Source of the DNA: JAICUF01 sp038250675
GTDB lineage: Bacteria; Gemmatimonadota; Gemmatimonadetes; Gemmatimonadales; GWC2-71-9
DNA length: 64,000 nucleotides
Direction of reading: 5' to 3'
NCBI GenBank assembly: GCA_038250675.1
Contig: JBBSCB010000006.1
Coordinates: 65,377 to 129,376 of the forward strand
The notes under the pieces are model-generated. The model was not told the DNA's origin. It was given only the letters and a program-made list of their open reading frames with translations, and ran no database searches. Made by a program: the position numbers and the translations under genes. How positions within the stretch are numbered: position 1 is the stretch's first letter; each line of letters begins with the position of its first letter. This document shows positions 55,372 to 63,342 of this stretch, piece by piece.

Positions 55372-56487
55372 ATGGCCGACGCACAGCCCATGCTTCCTCC
55401 CGGTGATGAGGATGTCGAGGATCTTGACGAGCTCAGTGAGATCTTGCCGACAGCCTTTTCCATCACGTCGTACGGTGCCGACTACCCTGTGGATGGGCTC
55501 GTAAAGCGCGTGAAGGGCGACGATATCGTAATCCCATCCTTCAGCATGGAGCCCGAGGGAGGCCAGACAACCGTCGGCTTTCAGCGCGAGTTCGTTTGGA
55601 AGAAATCGCAGGCGGATAGATTCATCGAATCCCTACTACTCGGGCTGCCAGTCCCGGGCATCTTTCTTGTTAAGGAGCCCGATGGCAAGTTCTTAGTGCT
55701 TGATGGGCAGCAGCGCCTTCGGACACTCGAGAGCTTCTACTCAGGCGTGTTTCAGGGTGCCGAGTTTAAGCTCAGCGAGGTGCAGAATCAGTGGGTTAAA
55801 AAGACCTACAATACTCTGCATCCCGATGACCGTCGAAGGTTAGACAACAGCATCATTCACGCGACGATCGTACGTCAGGATGAGCCGACCGAGGATCAGA
55901 GTAGTATCTACTTGATCTTCGAGCGGTTGAATTCAGGTGGAACGATCCTTCAGCCGCAGGAAATTCGGGTTGCCCTCTATCACGGACAGTTTGCCGCGCT
56001 CCTGAGCCGTTTGAATGAGAACCCTGACTGGCGCGTGCTCTATGGCAAGAAGAACTCGCGGCTAAAGGATATCGAGCTGATTCTTAGATTCCTCGCCCTT
56101 TACTTCCACTCTGGAAGCTATAGCAGGCCTATGAAGGACTTCCTAAACCGGTATATGGCCGCGAACCGCAAGCTGGAGCGGCAGCCAGAGCCGGATCTCC
56201 GGGGCGTGTTTGAGTCCACCGTTAGGGAAATACGTCAGGGAATTGGAGACCGAGCCTTCCGTCCGTTCGGTTCCGTTAATGCGGCGGTGCTCGATTCGGT
56301 AATGTACGGCGTCGCCGCGCGGCTCTCATCAGGCCCGATCGCTGACAAAGCTGCACTCCGAAAGGAATATCAAGAACTAATCAAGACACCGGCCTATCTG
56401 GACGCTATCACGCGTGCAACGGCGGATGAGGAGAGCGTTCGGGCGCGGCTTGACAAGGCAACCAAGGCGTTTGCGAAGGTCAGATGA
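55372..56487 (+). CDS. DUF262 (GmrS-type, ParB/Srx fold) protein
   Basis: 371 residues from ATG 55372; ATG 55354 would add six residues. The DUF262 core shows FSMEPEGGQTTVGFQREFVW, SLLLGLPVPGIFLV, the nucleotide-binding-like LDGQQRLRTL with Asp111, and FERLNSGGTILQPQEIRVAL. There is no DUF1524/HNH nuclease domain at the C-terminus, so any nuclease function must come from a partner. The gene is coupled by ATGA to a HEPN protein. DUF262 proteins occur in type IV restriction (GmrSD) and other anti-phage systems; this role is inferred. Confidence 0.87.
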   Translation: MADAQPMLPPGDEDVEDLDELSEILPTAFSITSYGADYPVDGLVKRVKGDDIVIPSFSMEPEGGQTTVGFQREFVWKKSQADRFIESLLLGLPVPGIFLVKEPDGKFLVLDGQQRLRTLESFYSGVFQGAEFKLSEVQNQWVKKTYNTLHPDDRRRLDNSIIHATIVRQDEPTEDQSSIYLIFERLNSGGTILQPQEIRVALYHGQFAALLSRLNENPDWRVLYGKKNSRLKDIELILRFLALYFHSGSYSRPMKDFLNRYMAANRKLERQPEPDLRGVFESTVREIRQGIGDRAFRPFGSVNAAVLDSVMYGVAARLSSGPIADKAALRKEYQELIKTPAYLDAITRATADEESVRARLDKATKAFAKVR

Positions 56488-56978
56488 CTGGTCGCCGAGC
56501 GGTTTATCGTCTCAAGCAACGCCTCGATGCAACGTTTGAGCGTGGGCCAGCAGCTTCTGCGGACATTGAGGTGCAGGCGGACTTTGCTCGCTACATGTGT
56601 GTGCTTGTGTCTGGGTTCCTAGAGAATGCGCTGGTGGCACTCGTCTTGGATGTGGCGCAGGCGCGAGCCGCTCCCGAAATCGCATTCTTCGTCGAGCGCA
56701 AGCTCGATTATTGGACAAACCCGACAGTTGAGAAAGTCTGCCAGTTGCTCGGTGACTTCAGGCCTGACTGGCGAGCGGCAGCTGAGACGTACCTTGTCGA
56801 CGAGCGGAAGGCGGCTGTCAACAGCCTCGTTGCTCTACGCCATAAGATCGCTCACGGCGAGTCCGTAGGTACAAGTATGTCTCAAGTGAGAGCCTACTAC
56901 ACGGCGGCACAAGAGGTCATCCAGTTTGTGGCGGATCTAATTGATCCACCGAAGGGAATCGTGGCTCCCGCGAGCTAA
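56484..56978 (+). CDS. HEPN-domain protein (RiboL-PSP/MAE_28990-like)
   Basis: 164 residues, all-helical. Near the C-terminus ALRHKIAHGES contains the HEPN RNase signature Rx4H (Arg119, His124), and an earlier helix carries the conserved FARYMCVLVSGFLENALVAL pattern of the RiboL-PSP-type HEPN group. Many HEPN proteins are metal-independent RNases in toxin-antitoxin or abortive-infection systems. ATG at 56484 overlaps the DUF262 stop (ATGA), indicating a two-gene unit. Confidence 0.75.
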   Translation: MTGRRAVYRLKQRLDATFERGPAASADIEVQADFARYMCVLVSGFLENALVALVLDVAQARAAPEIAFFVERKLDYWTNPTVEKVCQLLGDFRPDWRAAAETYLVDERKAAVNSLVALRHKIAHGESVGTSMSQVRAYYTAAQEVIQFVADLIDPPKGIVAPAS

Positions 56979-57142
56979 TCTGCGCAGGCCGCAGAGGCGC
57001 GACGCTCCGGCATGCGCGCGATCCCGAGATAGAGGGTCGCTTCGTTCACGGTCCGCGCGGCCGTCGCGAGGGCCACGGCCTGTCGTTTGAACTGGGCGTG
57101 AACGCGCAACGGATGCGGCTCACCTCTTTGGTCCGCTAACAC
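56975..57142 (-). CDS. Possible small ORF or gene fragment
   Basis: 55 codons from GTG 57142 on the minus strand, overlapping the HEPN stop. The peptide (FKRQAVALATAARTVNEATL, then YLGIARMPERR) looks protein-like but matches no family I recognise. The frame opens only about 50 bp further upstream. It may be the tail of a decayed gene. The rest of the 375-bp gap before hsdM holds the inverted repeats listed separately. Confidence 0.25.
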   Translation of the reverse strand: MLADQRGEPHPLRVHAQFKRQAVALATAARTVNEATLYLGIARMPERRASAACAD

Positions 57143-57202
57143 TTCCTCGAGTCGACATTGAGGGGTCCACTTGTCGGGGCAAGTTCAGACAGGGCCACGA
57201 GA

Positions 57203-57302
57203 GTTCAATCGATTCTGATTCAAATTGAACAGTGGAAGTGCAACTGAGGAGAGGCCATCAGGTGGCCACTGGCCGGCCGCCGGGAGGCCGAGTGACCTCC
57301 CG
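57203..57302 (+). promoter_or_regulatory. Inverted repeats upstream of the hsd operon
   Basis: GTTCAAT (57203-57209) / ATTGAAC (57224-57230) is an AT-rich 7-bp dyad in otherwise GC-rich DNA. A second dyad, CGGGAGG (57281-57287) / CCTCCCG (57296-57302), lies about 50 bp before the hsdM ATG. They could be an operator and an mRNA hairpin; the -35/-10 boxes are not clear. Confidence 0.35.
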
Positions 57303-57353
57303 TTAAGCGGCGACCCGCAATCGCGACCAACGAAGTCACTGAGATAAGAACCC

Positions 57354-60206
57354 ATGGCCATCAAGAAGTCTGACCTCTACTCCTCACTATGGGCCTCCTG
57401 CGACGAACTTCGCGGCGGCATGGATCCCAGCCAGTACAAGGACTACGTCCTGTTCATGCTGTTCATCAAGTACATCACCGACAAGTACGGCAACAGCACC
57501 GATTTCGCCCCGCCGGTCACGATCCCGAAGGGCGCGAGCTTCAAGGACATGCTGGACCTGCGCGGCAAGAGCGATGTCGGCGACAGGATCAATACGCAGG
57601 TCATCGCGCCGCTGGTGCAGGCCAACGCCCGGCTGGCGCGCAGCGACTTCCCCGACTTCAACGACTCCAACAAGCTCGGTGAGGGGCAGGCCAAGGTCGA
57701 GCGGCTGACCAACCTGATCAACATCTTCGCCAGCCCGCGCCTCGACTTCTCGCAGAATCGCGCCGAGCACGACGATATCCTCGGCGACGCCTACGAGTAC
57801 CTGATGCGGCATTTCGCCACCGAGAGCGGCAAGAGCAAGGGGCAGTTCTACACGCCGTCCGAGGTTAGCCGCATCATCGCCAAGGTGATCGGGATATCGC
57901 CGCAGAATACGAAGGCGTCCACCACAGCCTACGACCCGACCTGCGGCTCGGGCTCGCTCCTGCTCAAGGTGGCCGCCGAGGCGGGCAGGCACATCACGCT
58001 CGAAGGGCAGGAGAAGGACGTGACCACGGCGGGCCTGGCCCGCATGAACATGATCCTGCACGACTTCCCCACGGCCAACATCGTCTCGGGCAATACCCTG
58101 GCCGCGCCCAAATTTATGGATGGCGAGCAGCTTCGCACCTACGACTACGTCGTCGCCAATCCGCCGTTCTCCGACAAGACCTGGACGACCGGGCTCACAC
58201 CGTCGAACGACCCCTTCCAGCGCTTCGCCTGGGGCGAGCCGCCCACCAGGCAGGGCGACTACGCCTACCTGCTGCACATTATCCGCTCGACCAAAAGCGC
58301 GGGCAAAGGCGCCTGCATCCTGCCGCACGGCGTGCTCTTCCGCGGTGGTGCCGAGGCTACGATCCGCCAGCAGCTCGTCCGCTCCGGCTACCTCAAGGGC
58401 ATCATCGGCCTGCCCACCAACCTGTTTTACGGCACCGGCATCCCTGCCTGCATCGTGGTCCTCGACAAGGAGAACGCCGCCGGCCGCAAAGGCGTGTTCA
58501 TGATCGACGCCTCCAAGGGGTTCCGGAAGGAAGGCCCGAAGAACCGGCTGCGCGAGCAGGATATCCACAGGATCGTCGACACCTTCACCCGGCAGGCCGA
58601 CGTTCCGCGCTACGCTCGCCTGGTGCCGCTCGCCGAGATCGCCGACCCGAAGAACGACTTCAATCTCAACCTGCCGCGCTACATCGACTCGACCTCTCCC
58701 GACGACCTGCAGGACATCGACGGCCACCTGCGCGGCGGCATCCCGGAACGGGATCTCGATGCGCTCGGCGCGTACTGGAAGGTGCTTCCCGGAGTGCGCA
58801 CCACGTTGTTCGCTCAGGTTTCAAGTGACTCTCCGGCATTGCCGAAGGACATGCACGTTGCCTACGGCGAAACGCTCTTCTGGACTCAGAGTTACTTCGC
58901 AGAATGGCCGGCGGAGTTTGGCATCATCACGGCCCATGCGACCACTGGCGAAAAGTGGACCGACCAACAGAATCGCGAAGCGGACGCCGCTCTCGAATCA
59001 TTGCTGCGCGAAAAGACACGGGAGGTCCGGCGTTTAACCGGTTTCTCGCCCACTAACATGCACGCCGAACCAGGCTGGGCCGTTTCCCTGCCGTTTGAGG
59101 ACGTTTGCGGCTTGGGTGTGCAGTTCGAGCAAGACGCTATCTATTACGTGCGAGATGGCATCCTGCATGTCAGTCACTGCGATCAGCGGCGCAAGCTCGT
59201 CCCAATCGGCCTGTTCCTCCCGCGCGTGCACATGTCGGCGGAAAAGCCCGTGGTGCGGCCGGGCTACTGCGCGTTGCGTCTTTCCATCACCGAGGTGAAG
59301 CCCGCCATCTTGGGCCACGCCGAGTTCGCCGCGTTCCAGCAGCAGGCGATGAGGATCTTCGCCGACTGGCGCAAGGTCACGACACCGCGCCTCACCGGCT
59401 TCGCCAAGGACGGTCACCCTAAGGCCCTGATCGAGACTATCGGCGAGGATCTTCTGGCCGCGTTCCGGCAGGCGCCGCTGCTCGATGCCTACGACATCTA
59501 CCAGCATCTGATGGACTACTGGGCCGAGACGATGCAGGACGACGCGTATCTCATCGCCGCAGACGGCTGGGTGGCCAGGCCGACCCGTATCGTCGAGACG
59601 GACAAGAAGGGCCGGCAGAAGGACAAGGGCTGGACCTGCGACCTGATCCCCAAGGCGCTCATCGTTGCGAGCTACTTCGCCAGGGAGCAGGGCGCCCTCG
59701 ACGCGGAGCAGGCCGAACTCGAAGCCGCCACCGCAAGCCTCGCGGAGCTTGAGGAGGAGCACGGTGGCGACGAGAGCGTTCTCGGCGCCCTCGAGAAGAT
59801 CGCCAAGGCCGAGATCAATGCCCGCCTGAAACAGATCAAGGGCGACAAGGAAGCGAAGGACGAAGCCGAGGTGCTCGAGCGCTGGCTGGATCTCGCGGAA
59901 CGCGAAGCGGCGTTGAAGCGCGAGGTGAATGCGCAGGACGCCGCCCTCGACACGCTGGCCTACGAGAAGTACCCCAAGCTCACCGAAGCGGAGATCAAGA
60001 CGCTGGTGGTGGGCGACAAGTGGATGGCGCGTGTGTCTGCGGCCGTGCAGGGCGAGCTGGATCGCGTGTCGCAGACCCTCACCGGCCGCATCCGCGAGTT
60101 GGCCGCGCGCTACGCCACGCCGCTGCCGAAGCTCACCGAGGAAGTGGAGACGCTCACCGCCGGGGTAGAGGAGCACCTGAAGAAGTTGGGGGCGGTATGG
60201 AAGTGA
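57354..60206 (+). CDS. hsdM: Type I restriction-modification methyltransferase subunit with DUF3293-like insert
   Basis: 950 residues. The HsdM N-terminal helical domain (about 8-140) begins SDLYSSLWASCDELRGGMDP. The N6-adenine methylase has DPTCGSGSLL (Asp194) for SAM and NPPF (269-272) for catalysis. Between residues 489 and 634 lies a segment with WPAEFGIITAHATTGEKWTD, MHAEPGWAVSLPFED and DAIYYVRDGILHVSHCDQRR that matches free-standing DUF3293 proteins. Before it the chain reads ...VRTTLFAQ and after it RPGYCALRLSITEVKPAILG, which are contiguous in ordinary members of this HsdM group (inference from recall). A long coiled C-terminal region (about 770-950) follows. It overlaps hsdS by 10 bp. 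Confidence 0.93.
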   Translation: MAIKKSDLYSSLWASCDELRGGMDPSQYKDYVLFMLFIKYITDKYGNSTDFAPPVTIPKGASFKDMLDLRGKSDVGDRINTQVIAPLVQANARLARSDFPDFNDSNKLGEGQAKVERLTNLINIFASPRLDFSQNRAEHDDILGDAYEYLMRHFATESGKSKGQFYTPSEVSRIIAKVIGISPQNTKASTTAYDPTCGSGSLLLKVAAEAGRHITLEGQEKDVTTAGLARMNMILHDFPTANIVSGNTLAAPKFMDGEQLRTYDYVVANPPFSDKTWTTGLTPSNDPFQRFAWGEPPTRQGDYAYLLHIIRSTKSAGKGACILPHGVLFRGGAEATIRQQLVRSGYLKGIIGLPTNLFYGTGIPACIVVLDKENAAGRKGVFMIDASKGFRKEGPKNRLREQDIHRIVDTFTRQADVPRYARLVPLAEIADPKNDFNLNLPRYIDSTSPDDLQDIDGHLRGGIPERDLDALGAYWKVLPGVRTTLFAQVSSDSPALPKDMHVAYGETLFWTQSYFAEWPAEFGIITAHATTGEKWTDQQNREADAALESLLREKTREVRRLTGFSPTNMHAEPGWAVSLPFEDVCGLGVQFEQDAIYYVRDGILHVSHCDQRRKLVPIGLFLPRVHMSAEKPVVRPGYCALRLSITEVKPAILGHAEFAAFQQQAMRIFADWRKVTTPRLTGFAKDGHPKALIETIGEDLLAAFRQAPLLDAYDIYQHLMDYWAETMQDDAYLIAADGWVARPTRIVETDKKGRQKDKGWTCDLIPKALIVASYFAREQGALDAEQAELEAATASLAELEEEHGGDESVLGALEKIAKAEINARLKQIKGDKEAKDEAEVLERWLDLAEREAALKREVNAQDAALDTLAYEKYPKLTEAEIKTLVVGDKWMARVSAAVQGELDRVSQTLTGRIRELAARYATPLPKLTEEVETLTAGVEEHLKKLGAVWK

Positions 60207-61381
60207 GGCCCGGCTACAAGCAGACCGAGGTGGGGATTATCCCGGAGAGCTGGAATGTCTCGCCGCTTGGCGAATGTCTAGATAGTCGCCCCAGCTACGG
60301 AATCAACGCTGCTGCTGTCCCATTCTCCGACAAACTGCCCGTCTATATTCGCATCACAGACATCAGCGAGGATGGTCGTTTCTCGCCGGACACACTCGTG
60401 TCAGTAAAGTCAGAACTGTCCGGCAATTACAATCTGAGCGACGGCGATATTGTTTTTGCAAGGACGGGAGCAAGCGTTGGTAAGTCCTACCGATACAACC
60501 CGAACGATGGGCCACTGGTATTTGCAGGCTTTCTCATCCGGGTGCGGCCCGATGTGAGGAAATTGCACCCTGCCTTCGCCGCTGCATACGTAACGACAGG
60601 CAACTACTGGCGATGGGTGCGCTTAATGTCGATGCGCAGTGGACAGCCGGGCATCAACGGCAACGAGTATTCCCAACTCCCCATTCCGCTCCCACCTCTT
60701 CCCGAACAACGCGCCATCGCGGCGGCGTTGAGCGATGTGGATGCGCTGCTGGGCGGGCTGGATCGGCTCATCGCCAAGAAGCGCGACCTCAAACAGGCCG
60801 CCATGCAGCAGCTGCTGTCCGGCCAGATCCGCCTCCCCGACTTCCACGGCGCGTGGGAAGTGAAGGCGGTGACCGAAATCGCTTCCGTGTCGAAGGGCAC
60901 GCAACTTCACAGCAGCGAAACCAACGAAGAGGGACAGTTCCCGCACTTCAACGGCGGCATCTCCGCGTCCAGCTACGCAGACAAGGCGAATACTCCTGCC
61001 GACACGATTGCCATCAGTGAAGGCGGGAACTCATGCGGCTACGTCCAGTTCGTATCGCAGCCATTTTGGCGCGGCGGACATTGCTATGCCGTTGTGCCGA
61101 GGAACACGGACAACCGATTTCTCTACCACGCGCTGAAGGGCCAGCAGGCGGCCATCATGGGTCTTCGCGTGGGATCCGGATTGCCCAATGTTCAGAAGAC
61201 AGCGCTCGCGGCGTTCAACCTGAACATCCCCGTGGAGCCTACGGAGCAAACCGCCATCGCCGTCGCCCTCTCCGACATGGACGCCGAACTCGCCGCGCTC
61301 GAAGCCCGCCGCGACAAGACCCGCGATCTCAAGCAGGCGATGATGCAGGAGCTGCTCACGGGAAGGACGCGCCTCAAATGA
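60197..61381 (+). CDS. hsdS: Type I restriction-modification specificity subunit
   Basis: 394 residues with the usual two-fold layout. TRD1 (about 5-160; VGIIPESWNVSPLGECLDSR) is followed by a conserved helix (LPPLPEQRAIAAALSDVDAL, then KKRDLKQAAMQQLLSGQIRL). TRD2 (about 220-345) is followed by a matching helix (TEQTAIAVALSDMDAELAAL, then LKQAMMQELLTGRTRL). The two TRDs read the halves of a bipartite target, and the helices set its spacing. ATG 60197 lies within hsdM. Coupled to the next gene by ATGA. Confidence 0.94.
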   Translation: MEVRPGYKQTEVGIIPESWNVSPLGECLDSRPSYGINAAAVPFSDKLPVYIRITDISEDGRFSPDTLVSVKSELSGNYNLSDGDIVFARTGASVGKSYRYNPNDGPLVFAGFLIRVRPDVRKLHPAFAAAYVTTGNYWRWVRLMSMRSGQPGINGNEYSQLPIPLPPLPEQRAIAAALSDVDALLGGLDRLIAKKRDLKQAAMQQLLSGQIRLPDFHGAWEVKAVTEIASVSKGTQLHSSETNEEGQFPHFNGGISASSYADKANTPADTIAISEGGNSCGYVQFVSQPFWRGGHCYAVVPRNTDNRFLYHALKGQQAAIMGLRVGSGLPNVQKTALAAFNLNIPVEPTEQTAIAVALSDMDAELAALEARRDKTRDLKQAMMQELLTGRTRLK

Positions 61382-63342
61382 AGATCTCCACGATCCTCGA
61401 CCACATCGACAGCGGACACATGGCGCTCCCCGAGTTCCAGCGGGGCTACGTCTGGAACCGCGAGCAGGTGCGCGGGCTCTTCGACTCGCTGTACCGCCGC
61501 CATCCGGTCGGCGGCCTGCTCGTCTGGGCGACGGAGTCGAAGACGGCGACCCATCGGGGCGACGGCGCGCTCGCGGCGGGCGTCGTGAAACTGCTGCTCG
61601 ACGGCCAGCAGCGCATGACGTCGCTCTACGGCGTGGTGCGCGGTAAGTCGCCCAGGTTCTTCGACGGCAACGCCCAGGCGTTCACGGGGCTGCGCTTCCA
61701 CCTCGAAGGCGAGAGCTTCCAGTTCTACCAGCCGGTGAAGATGAAAGAAGACCCGCTCTGGATCGATGTGACGGAGCTGATGGGCAAGGGCGCCGCGGGG
61801 CTGGGCGAGTTCGTCACGCGTCTCACCGCGCAACCCGAGCTCGCGCCGAAGGTGGGCGAGTACGTGGGACGCCTGAGCCGTCTCCTGTCCATCACCGACG
61901 TGGACCTCCACATTGAGGAGGTCACAGGAGCCGACAAGTCGCTCGACGTGGTGGTGGACATCTTCAACCGGGTCAACAGCGGCGGCACCAAGCTCTCGAA
62001 GGGCGACCTGGCGTTGGCAAAGATCTGCGCTGAGTGGCCCGAAGGTCGCGAGGCCATGAAGGCCAAGCTCAAGGAGTGGGCGAAGTCGGACTTCCACTTC
62101 AACCTCGACTGGCTGCTGCGCTCCGTGAACACGGTGCTGACGGGCGAGGCCAAGTTCCAGCATCTCCATGAAAAGAGCGCGGAGGAGGTGCAGGATGCGC
62201 TCGCGCGGGCCACCAAGCACATCGACACCAGCCTGAACTTGATCGCCGGGCGGCTTGGGCTGGACCATGACCGGGTGTTCTTCGGCCGGTTCGGCGTGCC
62301 AGTGATGGCGCGATACCTCGACCAGCGGCAACAGGCCAAGGCGGGACCGATGGGCGAGAAGGAGCGCGACAAGCTGCTCTTCTGGTTCGTGCAGGCGGCG
62401 ATGTGGGGTCGCTTTTCTGGATCCACGGAGTCGTTCATCGACCAGGACCTCGCGGCGCTCGATGGCAATGGCGACGGCCTGGAAAGGCTGCTCGAACGAC
62501 TGCGCCTCTGGCACGGTGGCCTGCGCGCCGAGCCTGGACACTTCACGGGATGGAGCCTGGGCGCGCGGTTCTATCCCGTCCTCTATCTGCTAACGCGCAT
62601 GGGCACGGCGCGCGACTGGGGCACCGGACTGCCGCTAAAGGCGAGCCTGCTCGGCAAGATGAGTCGTCTGGAAGTGCACCACATCTTCCCCAAGGCCCAG
62701 CTCTACAAGCGCAAGCACCCGCGTCCCGAGGTGAACGCGCTCGCCAACTTCTGCTTCCTCACCAAAGACACGAACCTCGACATTACCGACCGGCTGCCGG
62801 AGGAGTACTTCCCAGAGGTGGAGGCGGCGCATTCCGGGACTCTCGCATCGCAATGGATTCCCACGGACGAAACGCTCTGGAAGATCGAGCGCTTCCGCGA
62901 TTTTCTTGAAGCGCGCAAGGTGCTGCTGTCCGCCGAACTCAACCGCCGCATGGAGGAACTCCTGCACGGCGACAACCGCTGGCTGGCTGGGCCGGCTTCC
63001 GCGGCGCCGACCGCGGTCTCGGTCGGAGGCGGGATCATCAGCGAAGAGGAGGAGACCGAGATCCAGGAGCTGAACGACTGGGTGGAATCGCAGGGACTGC
63101 CGCGGGGCGTCGTCTCCTACGACTTTGCCGACCCGCAGTCCGGTGAGCAGCGGGCCGTGTTCGATCTGGCCTGGCCAAACGGATTGCAGGAAGAATTGAG
63201 TCACCCGGTCACGGTCCTGCTCAACGAGGACGCGGGAACCATCAAGCTCGCTGGCGAGGCGGGTTTCCGGTGCTTCACGGATGCAAAGTCGTTCTCACGC
63301 TACGTCCAGGCGGAAGTGCTCGGGGAAGGCGCCCATGCCTGA
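61378..63342 (+). CDS. DUF262-DUF1524 (GmrSD-type) putative nuclease inside the type I operon
   Basis: 654 residues. The N-terminal DUF262 domain (about 5-230) has FQRGYVWNREQVRGLFDSLY and LLDGQQRMTSLYGVV (Asp75). The HNH-type DUF1524 domain (about 400-500) has EVHHIFPKAQLYKR (His434-His435) and NALANFCFLTKDTNLDITDR. A further C-terminal domain (about 555-650) is unassigned. Single-chain DUF262+DUF1524 proteins are GmrSD-like type IV restriction enzymes that cut modified DNA. Translational coupling with both hsdS and hsdR implies co-regulated defence. Confidence 0.9.
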   Translation: MKISTILDHIDSGHMALPEFQRGYVWNREQVRGLFDSLYRRHPVGGLLVWATESKTATHRGDGALAAGVVKLLLDGQQRMTSLYGVVRGKSPRFFDGNAQAFTGLRFHLEGESFQFYQPVKMKEDPLWIDVTELMGKGAAGLGEFVTRLTAQPELAPKVGEYVGRLSRLLSITDVDLHIEEVTGADKSLDVVVDIFNRVNSGGTKLSKGDLALAKICAEWPEGREAMKAKLKEWAKSDFHFNLDWLLRSVNTVLTGEAKFQHLHEKSAEEVQDALARATKHIDTSLNLIAGRLGLDHDRVFFGRFGVPVMARYLDQRQQAKAGPMGEKERDKLLFWFVQAAMWGRFSGSTESFIDQDLAALDGNGDGLERLLERLRLWHGGLRAEPGHFTGWSLGARFYPVLYLLTRMGTARDWGTGLPLKASLLGKMSRLEVHHIFPKAQLYKRKHPRPEVNALANFCFLTKDTNLDITDRLPEEYFPEVEAAHSGTLASQWIPTDETLWKIERFRDFLEARKVLLSAELNRRMEELLHGDNRWLAGPASAAPTAVSVGGGIISEEEETEIQELNDWVESQGLPRGVVSYDFADPQSGEQRAVFDLAWPNGLQEELSHPVTVLLNEDAGTIKLAGEAGFRCFTDAKSFSRYVQAEVLGEGAHA

